Origin: Chloroflexota bacterium | GTDB taxonomy: Bacteria; Chloroflexota; Anaerolineae; Anaerolineales; Anaerolineaceae | Direction of reading: 5' to 3' | Assembly (NCBI GenBank): GCA_012522475.1 | Contig: JAAYKH010000002.1 | Location: 1-64,000, forward strand | Length of the DNA: 64,000 bases | Part shown: piece by piece, positions 45,180 to 54,887 of the stretch | Numbering within the stretch: position 1 is the stretch's first letter | Layout: each line of letters starts with the position of its first letter | Notes under the pieces: generated by a model | What the model saw: only the letters and a program-made list of their open reading frames with translations | The model's database searches: none | Told to the model about the DNA's origin: nothing | Position numbers and translations under genes: made by a program

Positions 45180-46145
45180 TTGAGCATCATTTTAACGGGT
45201 TCAATTGCCTTTGATTATTTAATGTCGTTTCCGGGGTATTTTAAAGATCATATCCTCCCGGAGCACCTTGAATCGATCAGCCTTTCTTTTTTAGTGGATG
45301 ATATGGATCGCCGTCCAGGAGGTGTGGCAGCAAATATCGCGTATACATTGGGGTTATTGTGCGAAGTGCCCAAACTTGTGGCCACGGCCGGGGTGGATTT
45401 TACGGAGTATCGGCAACTGCTGGAAGATGTAGGTGTGGATACCTCGGGGGTTAAGATCATTGAAGATAAGTTTACGGCATCTTTTTTTGTGAATACTGAT
45501 CGATCGAATGCGCAAATTGCCAGTTTTTATGCTGGGGCGATGGCGGATGCGGCGGTTATTTCAATGAATGATTTAGGGTTAACCGCTGAAGATATTGTGG
45601 TGATTTCACCCAATGCACCGGATGCAATGATTAAATATGCCCGGGAGTGCCAGGATTTGAAGGTGCGCTATGTGTTTGATCCCAGCCAGCAAATTGTGCG
45701 TTTGAATGAAAAGGATTTGATCACTGGCATCTCGGGGGCGCACGCGCTATTTGTGAATGAATATGAGTTTGAACTTTTGCAAAAGCACACCCAATTAACA
45801 GCAGAGGAAATATTAACTCAATTATCCTTTGCTGTGATAACGCGGGGTGAAGAAGGCTCGCAGGTATTTCAGAAAGGAGAATTTTTAAGTGAAGTGCCCG
45901 CTTTTCCACCCAGGCGAATCCTTGACCCGACAGGCGTCGGTGATGCCTTCAGGGCTGGCTTTTTGAAGGGATATATCAACGGTTTGAATCTCGTTCTGTG
46001 CGCTCAAATGGGAGCGCTGGCTGCAACCTATTCTTTGGAAGAAATTGGGCCGCAATCTCAATGCTATTTGATGACGGATTTTGTTGACCGCTTTCGCACA
46101 CGCTTTGACGATCAGGGCGCACTGGACATGTTTTTATTGGGATAG
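45180..46145 (+). CDS. PfkB-family sugar kinase, probably adenosine kinase
   Basis: The 321-residue protein is a ribokinase-fold enzyme: N-terminal ILTGSIAFDYLM, a GGVAANIAYTLGLLC motif (first PfkB signature) and the second signature DPTGVGDAFRAGFL with the catalytic Asp. The start codon is TTG at 45180 with SD GAGGAAA. Adenosine, produced by the neighbouring ahcY product, is the most reasonable substrate, but ribokinase-family specificity cannot be read from sequence. It lies 9 bases after mtnA and 49 bases before ahcY. Confidence 0.85.
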   Translation: MSIILTGSIAFDYLMSFPGYFKDHILPEHLESISLSFLVDDMDRRPGGVAANIAYTLGLLCEVPKLVATAGVDFTEYRQLLEDVGVDTSGVKIIEDKFTASFFVNTDRSNAQIASFYAGAMADAAVISMNDLGLTAEDIVVISPNAPDAMIKYARECQDLKVRYVFDPSQQIVRLNEKDLITGISGAHALFVNEYEFELLQKHTQLTAEEILTQLSFAVITRGEEGSQVFQKGEFLSEVPAFPPRRILDPTGVGDAFRAGFLKGYINGLNLVLCAQMGALAATYSLEEIGPQSQCYLMTDFVDRFRTRFDDQGALDMFLLG

Positions 46146-46173
46146 TAATATTTTTTTAAATTAATTTTACTGA

Positions 46174-47454
<1,281 letters not shown>

Positions 47455-47473
47455 AACCATTTTGTTAAAAATG

Positions 47474-47511
47474 ACAGGTCATCCCGGAATTCCGGGATGA
47501 CCTGTTTTATT
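47474..47511 (+). terminator. Bidirectional terminator between ahcY and recA
   Basis: A perfect 32-base palindrome (47474-47505), of which one half is ACAGGTCATCCCGGAA, lies 20 bases past the ahcY stop and is followed by TTTATTTTTG on the plus strand. The minus-strand side also ends in AT-rich sequence, so it probably serves both convergent genes. Confidence 0.85.
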
Positions 47512-47522
47512 TTTGTAAAAGA

Positions 47523-47574
47523 ATGGCTTGGGGTTTTACCAAGCCATACTGAGCCATTGATTATTAATCAATGG
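47523..47574. repeat. Two further hairpins between ahcY and recA
   Basis: ATGGCTTGG / CCAAGCCAT (47523-47531 with 47539-47547) and CCATTGATTA / TAATCAATGG (47554-47574) are perfect stems. They lie between the shared terminator and the recA stop, so on the minus strand they sit in the recA 3' UTR. No other content is visible here. Confidence 0.6.
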
Positions 47575-47594
47575 TTTGTAAGTTTTGCTTTTTC

Positions 47595-48638
47595 TCAGTC
47601 CATATCATCGGCATATTCATCATCAGAATCAGACCAGGGAGTTCCTCCGCCATCAAGGATTGACTGTTCGCGAATGGCTTTCTCGATTTCACTGGCCAGC
47701 TCTTCATTTTGTCGCAAGAATTCCTTGGAATTTTCACGCCCCTGCCCGAGACGAACATCTCCATAGGAGTACCACGAGCCGTGCTTGTTGACAATATCCA
47801 ATTCTGTGCCCAGGTCAAGGATATCACCAATTTTTGAGATGCCCTCATTGTACATAATATCAAATTCGGCTGTACGGAAAGGTGCTGCCACCTTGTTTTT
47901 AACAACCCTGACCCTGACACGGTTGCCGGTAATCTCTGCGCCGGATTTAATGGATTGGATGCGACGAACATCCAGGCGCACCGAAGCATAGAATTTGAGC
48001 GCATTTCCACCGGTGGTGGTTTCGGGATTGCCAAACATCACACCGATTTTGTGGCGCAACTGGTTGGTGAAAATCACGGCCGTGCGGGTTTGGCTGATGG
48101 CGCCGGAGAGCTTGCGCATGGCTTGAGACATCAACCGGGCCTGGGTGCCCATGGTTGGATCGCCCATATCGCCTTCAATTTCCGAGCGAGGTACCAGGGC
48201 GGCAACTGAATCGACCACGACGATATCCACAGCACCGGAGCGCACTAGGGTTTCAGCGATTTCTAAGGCTTGCTCACCTGTATCTGGTTGTGAAATCAGG
48301 AGCTCGTCAATATTTACGCCGCATTTGGCAGCATAAACTGGGTCCAGCGCGTGTTCCATATCGATAAATGCAGCCGTCCCGCCTAATTTCTGGGCTTCAG
48401 CCACGATGTGCTGACAAATTGTCGTCTTGCCTGAAGCCTCTGGCCCAAAGATTTCGCTGATGCGCGCTCTGGGCATCCCACCGACGCCCAGGGCAATATC
48501 CAGGCTGAGCGACCCGGTAGGGATAGCATCCACAGCGAGGTGTTTTGCCTCACCAAGTTTCATGATTGAGCCTTCACCATAACGTTTGACAATGTCCTTC
48601 AGCGCTTTGTCCAGCACTGTTTTCTTTGCATCATCCAT
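47595..48638 (-). CDS. recA: Recombinase RecA
   Basis: RecA forms filaments on single-stranded DNA for recombination and SOS induction. The 347-residue protein has Walker [10 protein letters not shown] (65-73), the [20 protein letters not shown]1 region, [15 protein letters not shown], the [21 protein letters not shown]2 loop and [15 protein letters not shown]. The C-terminus is acidic ([11 protein letters not shown]). It has its own promoter with a LexA-like box and converges on ahcY. Confidence 0.98.
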   Translation of the reverse strand: MDDAKKTVLDKALKDIVKRYGEGSIMKLGEAKHLAVDAIPTGSLSLDIALGVGGMPRARISEIFGPEASGKTTICQHIVAEAQKLGGTAAFIDMEHALDPVYAAKCGVNIDELLISQPDTGEQALEIAETLVRSGAVDIVVVDSVAALVPRSEIEGDMGDPTMGTQARLMSQAMRKLSGAISQTRTAVIFTNQLRHKIGVMFGNPETTTGGNALKFYASVRLDVRRIQSIKSGAEITGNRVRVRVVKNKVAAPFRTAEFDIMYNEGISKIGDILDLGTELDIVNKHGSWYSYGDVRLGQGRENSKEFLRQNEELASEIEKAIREQSILDGGGTPWSDSDDEYADDMD

Positions 48639-48749
48639 GAGGTCATCCTTTTCTAAGGTTCCTCGCGAAGAGGATAAATATGTTTTTATTTAAACGGTCT
48701 GTTTTTACCTGGTTAATGATCGTGTATTGATATTTATTGCAATGATTTT

Positions 48750-48778
48750 ATTTTAGCACATATGTTCACTCTGGTCAA
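48750..48778 (-). promoter_or_regulatory. recA promoter with LexA-like SOS box
   Basis: On the minus strand TTGACC (48778-48773), a 17-base spacer and TAAAAT (48755-48750) form the promoter. The spacer contains GAACATATGTGC (48767-48756), one base away from the GAAC-N4-GTTC LexA box of Gram-positive-type SOS systems. The overlap with the promoter fits repression by LexA. Confidence 0.65.
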
Positions 48779-48782
48779 GAGA

Positions 48783-49616
48783 TCACTCACCGCTGAGGAG
48801 CAAAACGAAGGGGTCAAACAACTGGTAGTACCCGCTCATTCGCCACAGGCAATAGGCACCCATCTGTTCCGGCGTCTTGTCGATCTCATAGTGCGCCATA
48901 GATTCAAAATGCGACCCAGCCGGACCGAGCCGGGTTTCTAAATGGAGATGGGGGCTGCTGGAGTAACCCGTGTTGCCAACCGTGCCAAGCACTTGTCCGC
49001 AGTTGATTGTATCGCCATATTGAAAATTGGGCGGGTTTTCCATATGGGCATAGACATGGTAAATAGCATACTCACCAGAGACCTGGGGCGGGTCAACTTC
49101 AGGGCAATAGAGGCGATAGTGAGGGTCATCTGGAACGAGCTGATAATTATTTTTAAGCAACTCCTGAAGCTGATCTGGCAGGTCGGTGAGCGGGGTTTCA
49201 ATCATTAGTGCGAAACCATAGGGAAGGTCATTTTCGGTTAAAGTCATCACAACGCGGCCCGACATGATCGCATAGATTTCGATGCCTTCGATGGATTGCC
49301 GCTCGCCGCGTTGAAAATAGGCAAAATCAACACCGTGATGACCGGTATCCTGACCAAAATGTGGGGGAATGTCTAGGGGGTTGGCCAGGATTAGCGACAA
49401 GCTTTCAATCGTTTCATCTTCTAAAGGGCAACAAGTCTGAAAAGTTGGCGTTGGTGTAAGGCTGGGAGCCAACGTGGGGGTGCTGGTGGCGGTTTCAGTT
49501 GGCGGTGTGGTATGTGTTGGCGTGGGCGGCATGGTGGTTGCCACAGAAGGGCTGGCCGGTATTTCAGGCTGACAGGCGGCAAGCAAGGCGATCATTAACA
49601 GCAAAATTAACTTCAT
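48783..49616 (-). CDS. M23-type peptidase lipoprotein
   Basis: The 277-residue protein has a lipoprotein signal (lipobox LLAAC, Cys near residue 15), a Thr/Pro-rich linker, and a LytM/M23-like domain with HHGVDFA (HxxxD metal site), VYAHM and HLHLET (HxH). This suggests a zinc endopeptidase acting on peptidoglycan outside the cell. All the metal motifs are present, so it could be active. About 50 residues are inserted between the first metal motif and YAHM. The start, ATG at 49616, overlaps the DUF1015 gene stop by 4 bases. Confidence 0.85.
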   Translation of the reverse strand: MKLILLLMIALLAACQPEIPASPSVATTMPPTPTHTTPPTETATSTPTLAPSLTPTPTFQTCCPLEDETIESLSLILANPLDIPPHFGQDTGHHGVDFAYFQRGERQSIEGIEIYAIMSGRVVMTLTENDLPYGFALMIETPLTDLPDQLQELLKNNYQLVPDDPHYRLYCPEVDPPQVSGEYAIYHVYAHMENPPNFQYGDTINCGQVLGTVGNTGYSSSPHLHLETRLGPAGSHFESMAHYEIDKTPEQMGAYCLWRMSGYYQLFDPFVLLLSGE

Positions 49617-50941
49617 AGTACAGGTTGAATTCGGCGGCATTCCAGGTAAAACCGTTTTGTTTTTGCCGTGCCCATGGAAAATGTCTTGTGTGGCAAGGCG
49701 CCATCGAGAATTACAGTTCTAAACAGTTCCGATTTGTCCATACCCGGAACATAAAAGCCGGTGTTACCCACTTTTTGGCCGAGTTCAAATAACACATCTT
49801 CGCCATGAACGTAATCGATTTTTTCTGCCCCGCGTTTTACCATTAAGGCGTCCAGGAAGCTTTGCAGTGTTCCAACGGGCAAGTTTTCTTGTGTGTCCTG
49901 AATTGAAAGAAGTTTCAGTCCATCTGGGGCAATCATACCAACCTGATGACCGGGCCTGGGTGCGGAATCAACCGCTGAAATCAACTGCTCTGCTGTGTCG
50001 ATTACAGCAACCGAGAAGTGCCGCCCCCAGTAAGCCTGCATCTCTTCAAGGATATTGGTATTTAAACCAAATAGCAGACGATGGATTGGCTCAAAGGTTA
50101 ACGCTGGGTCGTGCAAGTTTTCAATCTCCACCAGGGCGTAACGCGCCGGATGGTTACTGCTCACCGATGGCTTGATTTCTTCCCAAATAGCTTTTGCAGT
50201 CGCTAATGAGTGATTACCATCTCCCATTGCAAACAACAGGGGCTGATATTGACCCGGCTCGAGGCTATATTTTTCTGAGAAAACCTGGGGTTCAATCAAT
50301 TGTTTTAATGCATCATGAATACCCTGTTCAATTTGGGCACTATTGATCGCGTAACCCGTCAGATGACCACTGTCAAGCATGAGTTCAAAGTCGTATAATT
50401 TGTTAAGGTTGTCAATTTGTTCTTCAAGGGGGTCAAAGACGGTATTTTGGGGATCATCGAAAAGTACAAGAATGTGCGGCGTTTCCAGGGGCGCCTGTTT
50501 TCGAATGCGGATGCGAGGCGGCAAACGGTCAATAATGGTGCCCTCAGTCGCACGAATCAGGGTTTGGGCACCGGGAGTGTAGTCGTAATGTTCTAAATCA
50601 ATGCAAACCATTAAGCCCTGGCGGATGTAACCATTAATCCTTCGGCGCACATAAATTAACCCTTCAATGGGCTGGAAAACCCCTGATTGGAGATAGTTGT
50701 GCATTGCAAGATGGGTTTTCTTGAGGCGTTCTTCCTCCTGCGGGACGTCAAGGTACACTTCTGGAAAAATCATATGCAAAGTAGAGGGTGCATCGTCGAC
50801 GATTTCTTCAACCTTTTGCCAATACTCAGGTTCTGCTGTGAATTGATCGCAGGCGATGACAGACCATCGCTGTAAATCAATACCATCTTTAGGTAAAAGG
50901 ATGTGCGGGTAATGGAGTCCGAGCTCTTGAAAATTTATCAC
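49613..50941 (-). CDS. DUF1015 family protein
   Basis: A 442-residue protein that matches the DUF1015 family by its long conserved core, with VIACDQFTAEPEYWQ near the N-terminus, RIRIRKQAPLETPHILVLFDD and the MGDGNHSLATAKA motif in the middle. The GDGNH motif and conserved basic residues suggest phosphate-ester or nucleotide handling, but the function is not known. The start is GTG at 50941 with a modest AAGGA SD. It is co-transcribed with the M23 lipoprotein. Confidence 0.8.
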   Translation of the reverse strand: MINFQELGLHYPHILLPKDGIDLQRWSVIACDQFTAEPEYWQKVEEIVDDAPSTLHMIFPEVYLDVPQEEERLKKTHLAMHNYLQSGVFQPIEGLIYVRRRINGYIRQGLMVCIDLEHYDYTPGAQTLIRATEGTIIDRLPPRIRIRKQAPLETPHILVLFDDPQNTVFDPLEEQIDNLNKLYDFELMLDSGHLTGYAINSAQIEQGIHDALKQLIEPQVFSEKYSLEPGQYQPLLFAMGDGNHSLATAKAIWEEIKPSVSSNHPARYALVEIENLHDPALTFEPIHRLLFGLNTNILEEMQAYWGRHFSVAVIDTAEQLISAVDSAPRPGHQVGMIAPDGLKLLSIQDTQENLPVGTLQSFLDALMVKRGAEKIDYVHGEDVLFELGQKVGNTGFYVPGMDKSELFRTVILDGALPHKTFSMGTAKTKRFYLECRRIQPVL

Positions 50942-51091
50942 TGGTTTTGTCCTTGGTTAGTTTGTTGTTTAAGTCCCATTTTAACTGAATTTTGAAAAAG
51001 GGGGATTTCTAATCAGAGCGCCTTAAAAATTTTTTAACGGCTTGATTATCGTATCAACCATCTTCGATTGGTGTTGATGGTGGTTAAAACA

Positions 51092-51123
51092 ATCAAGGTT
51101 GTTGAATTGCCAACAACCTTGAT
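51092..51123 (-). terminator. Terminator after degV
   Basis: A 13-bp perfect stem (ATCAAGGTTGTTG / CAACAACCTTGAT) with a 6-base loop is followed on the minus strand by TGTTTT. It lies 30 bases past the degV stop and should end that transcript. Confidence 0.75.
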
Positions 51124-51153
51124 AAAAAAGATTTACTATAGAAAAATACCTGG

Positions 51154-52026
51154 TTAGGGTTTGATTAATTGAGGATCTATGCCGGAAACATAGGCAATTC
51201 CAATTGTGCCAGGGCCGGTATGTGTGCCCAGTACCGGACTGAGACTCGCCAACATGGATTCATCTGGATTAAATTTCCGTTCAGCTTCCTGCAAAAGGTC
51301 TGCAGCGGTTTTTTCAGCGGAATCATGGACAACACCGAAGATATTTATGGGAGATTTACCGTTGACTTCTGCTTCGACCAGTTCAGTCAAACGTGCGTGG
51401 GCACGTTTTGATGTGCGTACTTTTTCAAGCGCTTCAACCTGGCCTTCTTTAAGATAGAGAATGGGCTTAAGCTTGAGGGCTGTACCTAAAAACCGGGAAG
51501 CCCCCCCGATGCGTCCACCGCGATGAAGGAATTCCAGCGTGTCTACCGCAAAGAAAACCTGCGTGTGGTCGCGTACTGTTTCAACGAGCTTCACGCACGC
51601 GGCCAGGGTTGCCCCGTGCTTGGCCGCTCGAGCTGCTGCTAAGACCATGAACGCCAAGGGGAGGGAGGTGTATTGTGAATCGACCAGTGCAATCTTGGCT
51701 CCTGGAACCAACTTTTTTGCCTGAGTGGCTGAATCAAGTGTTCCGGAGAGAGCTGAGGAGATAACAATCGTCAGAATTTCATAACCCTTAGCGTGTAATT
51801 CCTTGAAGATATCGAGAAAAGCTTGGATTGTCGGCTGTGACGTCGACGGCATCACAGCGGCCGTGGAAAGACGGTTATAAAAAGTTTTCGGATCAATATC
51901 AACATTGTCCAGTAACATTTCCTCACCCCAAATAACAACCAGCGGCACAACGGAAATATTGTTGGCAGAGATAAGATCATCAGGCAAATATGCGGTGGAA
52001 TCGGTTACGATCGCTATTTTTGACAT
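51154..52026 (-). CDS. DegV family fatty-acid-binding protein
   Basis: DegV (FakB-like) proteins bind a fatty acid and present it to a kinase for phosphorylation. The 290-residue protein begins IAIVTDSTAYLPDDL, has SQPTIQAFLDIF, ISSALSGTLDSA, VDTLEFLHRGGRIGGAS and the C-terminal THTGPGTIGIAY. These are the family hallmarks. No FakA-like kinase gene lies in the window. It is divergent from ffh. Confidence 0.93.
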   Translation of the reverse strand: MSKIAIVTDSTAYLPDDLISANNISVVPLVVIWGEEMLLDNVDIDPKTFYNRLSTAAVMPSTSQPTIQAFLDIFKELHAKGYEILTIVISSALSGTLDSATQAKKLVPGAKIALVDSQYTSLPLAFMVLAAARAAKHGATLAACVKLVETVRDHTQVFFAVDTLEFLHRGGRIGGASRFLGTALKLKPILYLKEGQVEALEKVRTSKRAHARLTELVEAEVNGKSPINIFGVVHDSAEKTAADLLQEAERKFNPDESMLASLSPVLGTHTGPGTIGIAYVSGIDPQLIKP

Positions 52027-52185
52027 TGGAATCCCTTTCTAAAGATAAAACTTATAAATTATTTCAGTTCCTAACTTATTTACATTATTAACACAGGTCT
52101 ATAAAAACAGTTGCGGTAAATTGACGAGGTGCTGTTATATTTGCATGATTTCGATGACAATAATGAAATCAGAATGAAAATCCCC

Positions 52186-52214
52186 TTGACCTGAGGGTGG
52201 TTCCATACTAAAAT
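52186..52214 (+). promoter_or_regulatory. ffh promoter
   Basis: TTGACC (52186-52191), a 17-base spacer and TAAAAT (52209-52214) form a good sigmaA promoter, about 45 bases before the GTG start of ffh. The rest of 52027-52185 holds nothing recognisable. Confidence 0.7.
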
Positions 52215-52259
52215 CACAGTTCGGAAAATTGACAAAAAGAAAAGCTGTGTTGGCTGATT

Positions 52260-53582
52260 GTGTTTGAAAATCTGACAGAACGATTATCGGGAATATTCCA
52301 AAACTTACGTCGCCGGGGGCATCTTTCTGAGGCGGACGTGGATGCGGCTATGCGCGAAGTTAGGCTGGCATTATTAGAAGCGGATGTTCATTATGGCGTG
52401 GTAAAGCAGTTCACCAACCGGGTAAAAGAACGCGCGGTGGGCCACGATATTTCAAGAGCGCTAAATCCCGCCCAGCAGGTTATCAAAATCGTCAATGAAG
52501 AGCTGATCAACACCCTGGGCTCGCCAAGCCCGCTGAACTTGAAAGGAGAACGGCCCTATGTCGTCATGCTGATGGGCTTACAGGGTTCAGGTAAGACGAC
52601 TGCGGCGGCAAAACTGGCCAGGCGGTTAAGGGCCATGGGTGAACGTATTCTGCTGGTCGCTGCAGATCCTTACCGACCGGCAGCGGTGACCCAACTGCAA
52701 ATCCTTGGAGAGCAGATCGGGGTACCCGTCTTCCACGAGGCAGGTCTTGCGCCGCCAAAACTGGCTGAAAAAGCATACCAAACCGCCCGTAAAGGCGGTG
52801 TTGGTGTGGTCATCTTCGATACAGCCGGCCGTTCGCAGATGGACCCGGAACTGATGGATGAGCTGCGCGCGATCGAGAGGAAAGTGCCTGTCACCGAAAC
52901 AATACTGGTCATTGACGCCATGATCGGTCAGGAAGCCTTGAACGTTGCACAGGGTTTCAGGGAGGTATTACCTGTATCGGGCTTGTTTTTAACTAAAATC
53001 GATGGCGATGCACGCGGCGGCGCGGCGATTTCGATTAGAGAAATGACCGGCATTCCGATAAAATTCCTGGGTGTTGGTGAGTCTGTCGATGCAATTGAGG
53101 AGTATAATCCTGATAGGCTGGCTTCCCGAATTTTGGGTATGGGTGATTTGCTGGGATTAATCGAAAAGGCTGAAACTGCCTTCGACCAGCAGGAAGCTGA
53201 AAAGCAAGCCGAAAAGCTGATGCGCGGCGAATTTACACTGGAAGATTTTGCCAAACAATTAAAACAAATGCGCAAGATGGGTCCTTTGGCACAGGTGATG
53301 GAAATGTTACCCGGTCAGATGGGCCAAGTTGCTAAACAAGTTGATCCTCACGAAGCCGAGGGTCAACTGAAACAAATTGAAGCGGTGATTAACTCGATGA
53401 CAGTCGAGGAGCGCCAAAGTCCGAAAATTTTGAATGCCAGCCGCAGGCGCAGAATTGCGTATGGGTCGGGATTGGATGTGCAAATGGTCAATCAGGTCAT
53501 GAAGCGCTTCAGAGAAACCCAGCGGCTGTTAAAGACCCTGCAGAAATCGGGCGGCAAAGGTTTAAGCCGCTTGATGGGTTAG
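52260..53582 (+). CDS. ffh: Signal recognition particle protein Ffh (SRP54)
   Basis: Ffh binds SRP RNA and signal peptides and targets membrane proteins to the translocon. The 440-residue protein has the N domain, the G domain (LMGLQGSGKTTAAAKLA, DTAGRSQMDPELMDEL, LTKIDGDARGG) and the Met-rich M domain (about 300-440) ending in SGGKGLSRLMG. The start codon is GTG at 52260. It heads the plus-strand run with rpsP; a gap of about 100 bases follows. SRP RNA was not found in the window. Confidence 0.95.
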   Translation: MFENLTERLSGIFQNLRRRGHLSEADVDAAMREVRLALLEADVHYGVVKQFTNRVKERAVGHDISRALNPAQQVIKIVNEELINTLGSPSPLNLKGERPYVVMLMGLQGSGKTTAAAKLARRLRAMGERILLVAADPYRPAAVTQLQILGEQIGVPVFHEAGLAPPKLAEKAYQTARKGGVGVVIFDTAGRSQMDPELMDELRAIERKVPVTETILVIDAMIGQEALNVAQGFREVLPVSGLFLTKIDGDARGGAAISIREMTGIPIKFLGVGESVDAIEEYNPDRLASRILGMGDLLGLIEKAETAFDQQEAEKQAEKLMRGEFTLEDFAKQLKQMRKMGPLAQVMEMLPGQMGQVAKQVDPHEAEGQLKQIEAVINSMTVEERQSPKILNASRRRRIAYGSGLDVQMVNQVMKRFRETQRLLKTLQKSGGKGLSRLMG

Positions 53583-53685
53583 CCTGAGAATGCGAAAGAT
53601 GTGCGTTTCCTTCAACGCCCCTCAAGCTTTCTTGCAAATCGGGCAAAATAAATGATAAACAAAGACTAAGAGGAGCGAAAGTTCG

Positions 53686-53934
53686 ATGGTACGTATTCGA
53701 TTACGCCGGGTTGGACCCCGGAATCAAGCAAGTTATCGGGTCATTGTTGCCGATAAGGAAAGTCCGCGCGACGGGCGGTTTATTGAAATTGTCGGGCATT
53801 ATAACCCGCGGACACATCCTTCAACGATCGTTTTGAAGGATGACCGCATCATCTACTGGCTGGGCGTTGGTGCACAACCAACAGAAGCTGTGGCGGGATT
53901 GTTCAGACAAACCAAATTGTGGGAGCGCTATTAG
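53686..53934 (+). CDS. rpsP: 30S ribosomal protein S16, shortened by an in-frame TAG
   Basis: S16 supports 30S assembly. The 82-residue frame starts MVRIRLRRVGPRNQASYRVI and has DKESPRDGRFIEIVGHYNPR, typical of S16. It ends at TAG (53932-53934) after LWERY. The same frame continues for 34 further codons. In related bacteria S16 usually runs on past this place, so the TAG seems to interrupt the normal C-terminal part. The core fold is complete, and 82 residues is within the range of many S16 proteins. Confidence 0.9.
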   Translation: MVRIRLRRVGPRNQASYRVIVADKESPRDGRFIEIVGHYNPRTHPSTIVLKDDRIIYWLGVGAQPTEAVAGLFRQTKLWERY

Positions 53935-54039
53935 CGCTATAAAGCTGGCGAGGATCTGGAAACACTGCTCGAAGAAGCGGACAAGGTTTACCAAACACGG
54001 GTGACTGATCCCCGCACCAACCCACCGCAGACAAATTAG
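53935..54039 (+). other. In-frame continuation of rpsP after the TAG codon
   Basis: Thirty-four sense codons follow the TAG in the rpsP frame, encoding RYKAGEDLETLLEEADKVY and then a Pro/Thr-rich end, before a second TAG (54037-54039). RxKAGE(D/x)xExLLxEA is the kind of helical tail seen at the C-terminus of longer S16 proteins. So a Gln codon (CAG) probably became TAG, by mutation, sequencing error, or as a recoded site. Confidence 0.6.
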
Positions 54040-54064
54040 CACCAAAGAGAGTATTGAGGCAAAT

Positions 54065-54316
54065 ATGAAAGGCGAAAACCTGCAAGGTTTGGTTGAGTTT
54101 GTCGCTCGATCTTTGGTCGATGATCCAACTGAAGTGAAGGTAAACCAGTACCAGCGCGGTTCTACCATTCAGCTGGAATTAAATGTCTCTAAGGAAGATA
54201 TGGGCCGGGTGATCGGCAGGGGCGGCCAGGTCGCTAATGCCATCCGAACATTACTGAAGGTTGCAGCTGCACGAGAAGGCCAACAAGTCAATTTGGATAT
54301 TGTTGAACCTTATTAA
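54065..54316 (+). CDS. khpA: KH-domain RNA-binding protein KhpA
   Basis: The 83-residue protein is a single KH domain with the GxxG loop in GRVIGRGGQVANAIRTLL and a short N-terminal LQGLVEFVARSLVDDP. KhpA proteins lie between rpsP and rimM in many bacteria, as here, and bind RNA. The start, ATG at 54065, is close to the GTATTGAGGC SD region. It is followed by rimM after 16 bases. Confidence 0.93.
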   Translation: MKGENLQGLVEFVARSLVDDPTEVKVNQYQRGSTIQLELNVSKEDMGRVIGRGGQVANAIRTLLKVAAAREGQQVNLDIVEPY

Positions 54317-54332
54317 AGGCAAAAGGGGAAGG

Positions 54333-54887
54333 ATGCCGCTCAGATTTGGAAATGACGCAGGCTCAGACAGGAATGCTGAGCCTGCCTTTCTTGTTTTAGG
54401 GAAATTACGGCGTGCACATGGGATTTCAGGTGAGCTTACCCTGGAAGTTTATACGCGTATGCCGGAATTGTTGGATGCTGGTCAGGTTATTTTTATTGGT
54501 GAAACATACCAAGCCTTCACAATTCAATCAACGCGCCCTAAAGGCAAACTCTTGCTATTGAAGTTTGCTGAGATTAAAGATCGAACTGAAGCCTCAGCGC
54601 TGACCAATCAACTCGTTTACACAAAATCCGAACATTTACCATCGTTGCCTGAAGATGATTTTTATCTTCACGAGCTGATCGGACTGGATGTTTTTGACAC
54701 CGATGACAACCACCTGGGGGTCTTAACTGAAATTTTAGAAACCGGTGCCAATGATGTCTATCTAGTGAGGGACAGCGCTGGCGTTGAAGTATTAATTGCC
54801 GCGGTGGAAGAACAGATCCTGGAAATTGATCTGGAACAGGGCAGAATGACGGTGTTAATCATCCCGTGGTATGGTGAGGGGGCTTGA
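54333..54887 (+). CDS. rimM: Ribosome maturation factor RimM
   Basis: RimM helps the 30S head mature through binding to S19. The 184-residue protein has the N-terminal GKLRRAHGISGELTLEV motif, a PRC-barrel part (DDFYLHELIGLDVFD) and the C-terminal LIAAVEEQILEIDLEQG. The start is ATG at 54333 with SD GGGGAAGG; a longer frame to 54261 would overlap khpA. It shares one base with the dprA start (TGATG). Confidence 0.92.
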   Translation: MPLRFGNDAGSDRNAEPAFLVLGKLRRAHGISGELTLEVYTRMPELLDAGQVIFIGETYQAFTIQSTRPKGKLLLLKFAEIKDRTEASALTNQLVYTKSEHLPSLPEDDFYLHELIGLDVFDTDDNHLGVLTEILETGANDVYLVRDSAGVEVLIAAVEEQILEIDLEQGRMTVLIIPWYGEGA

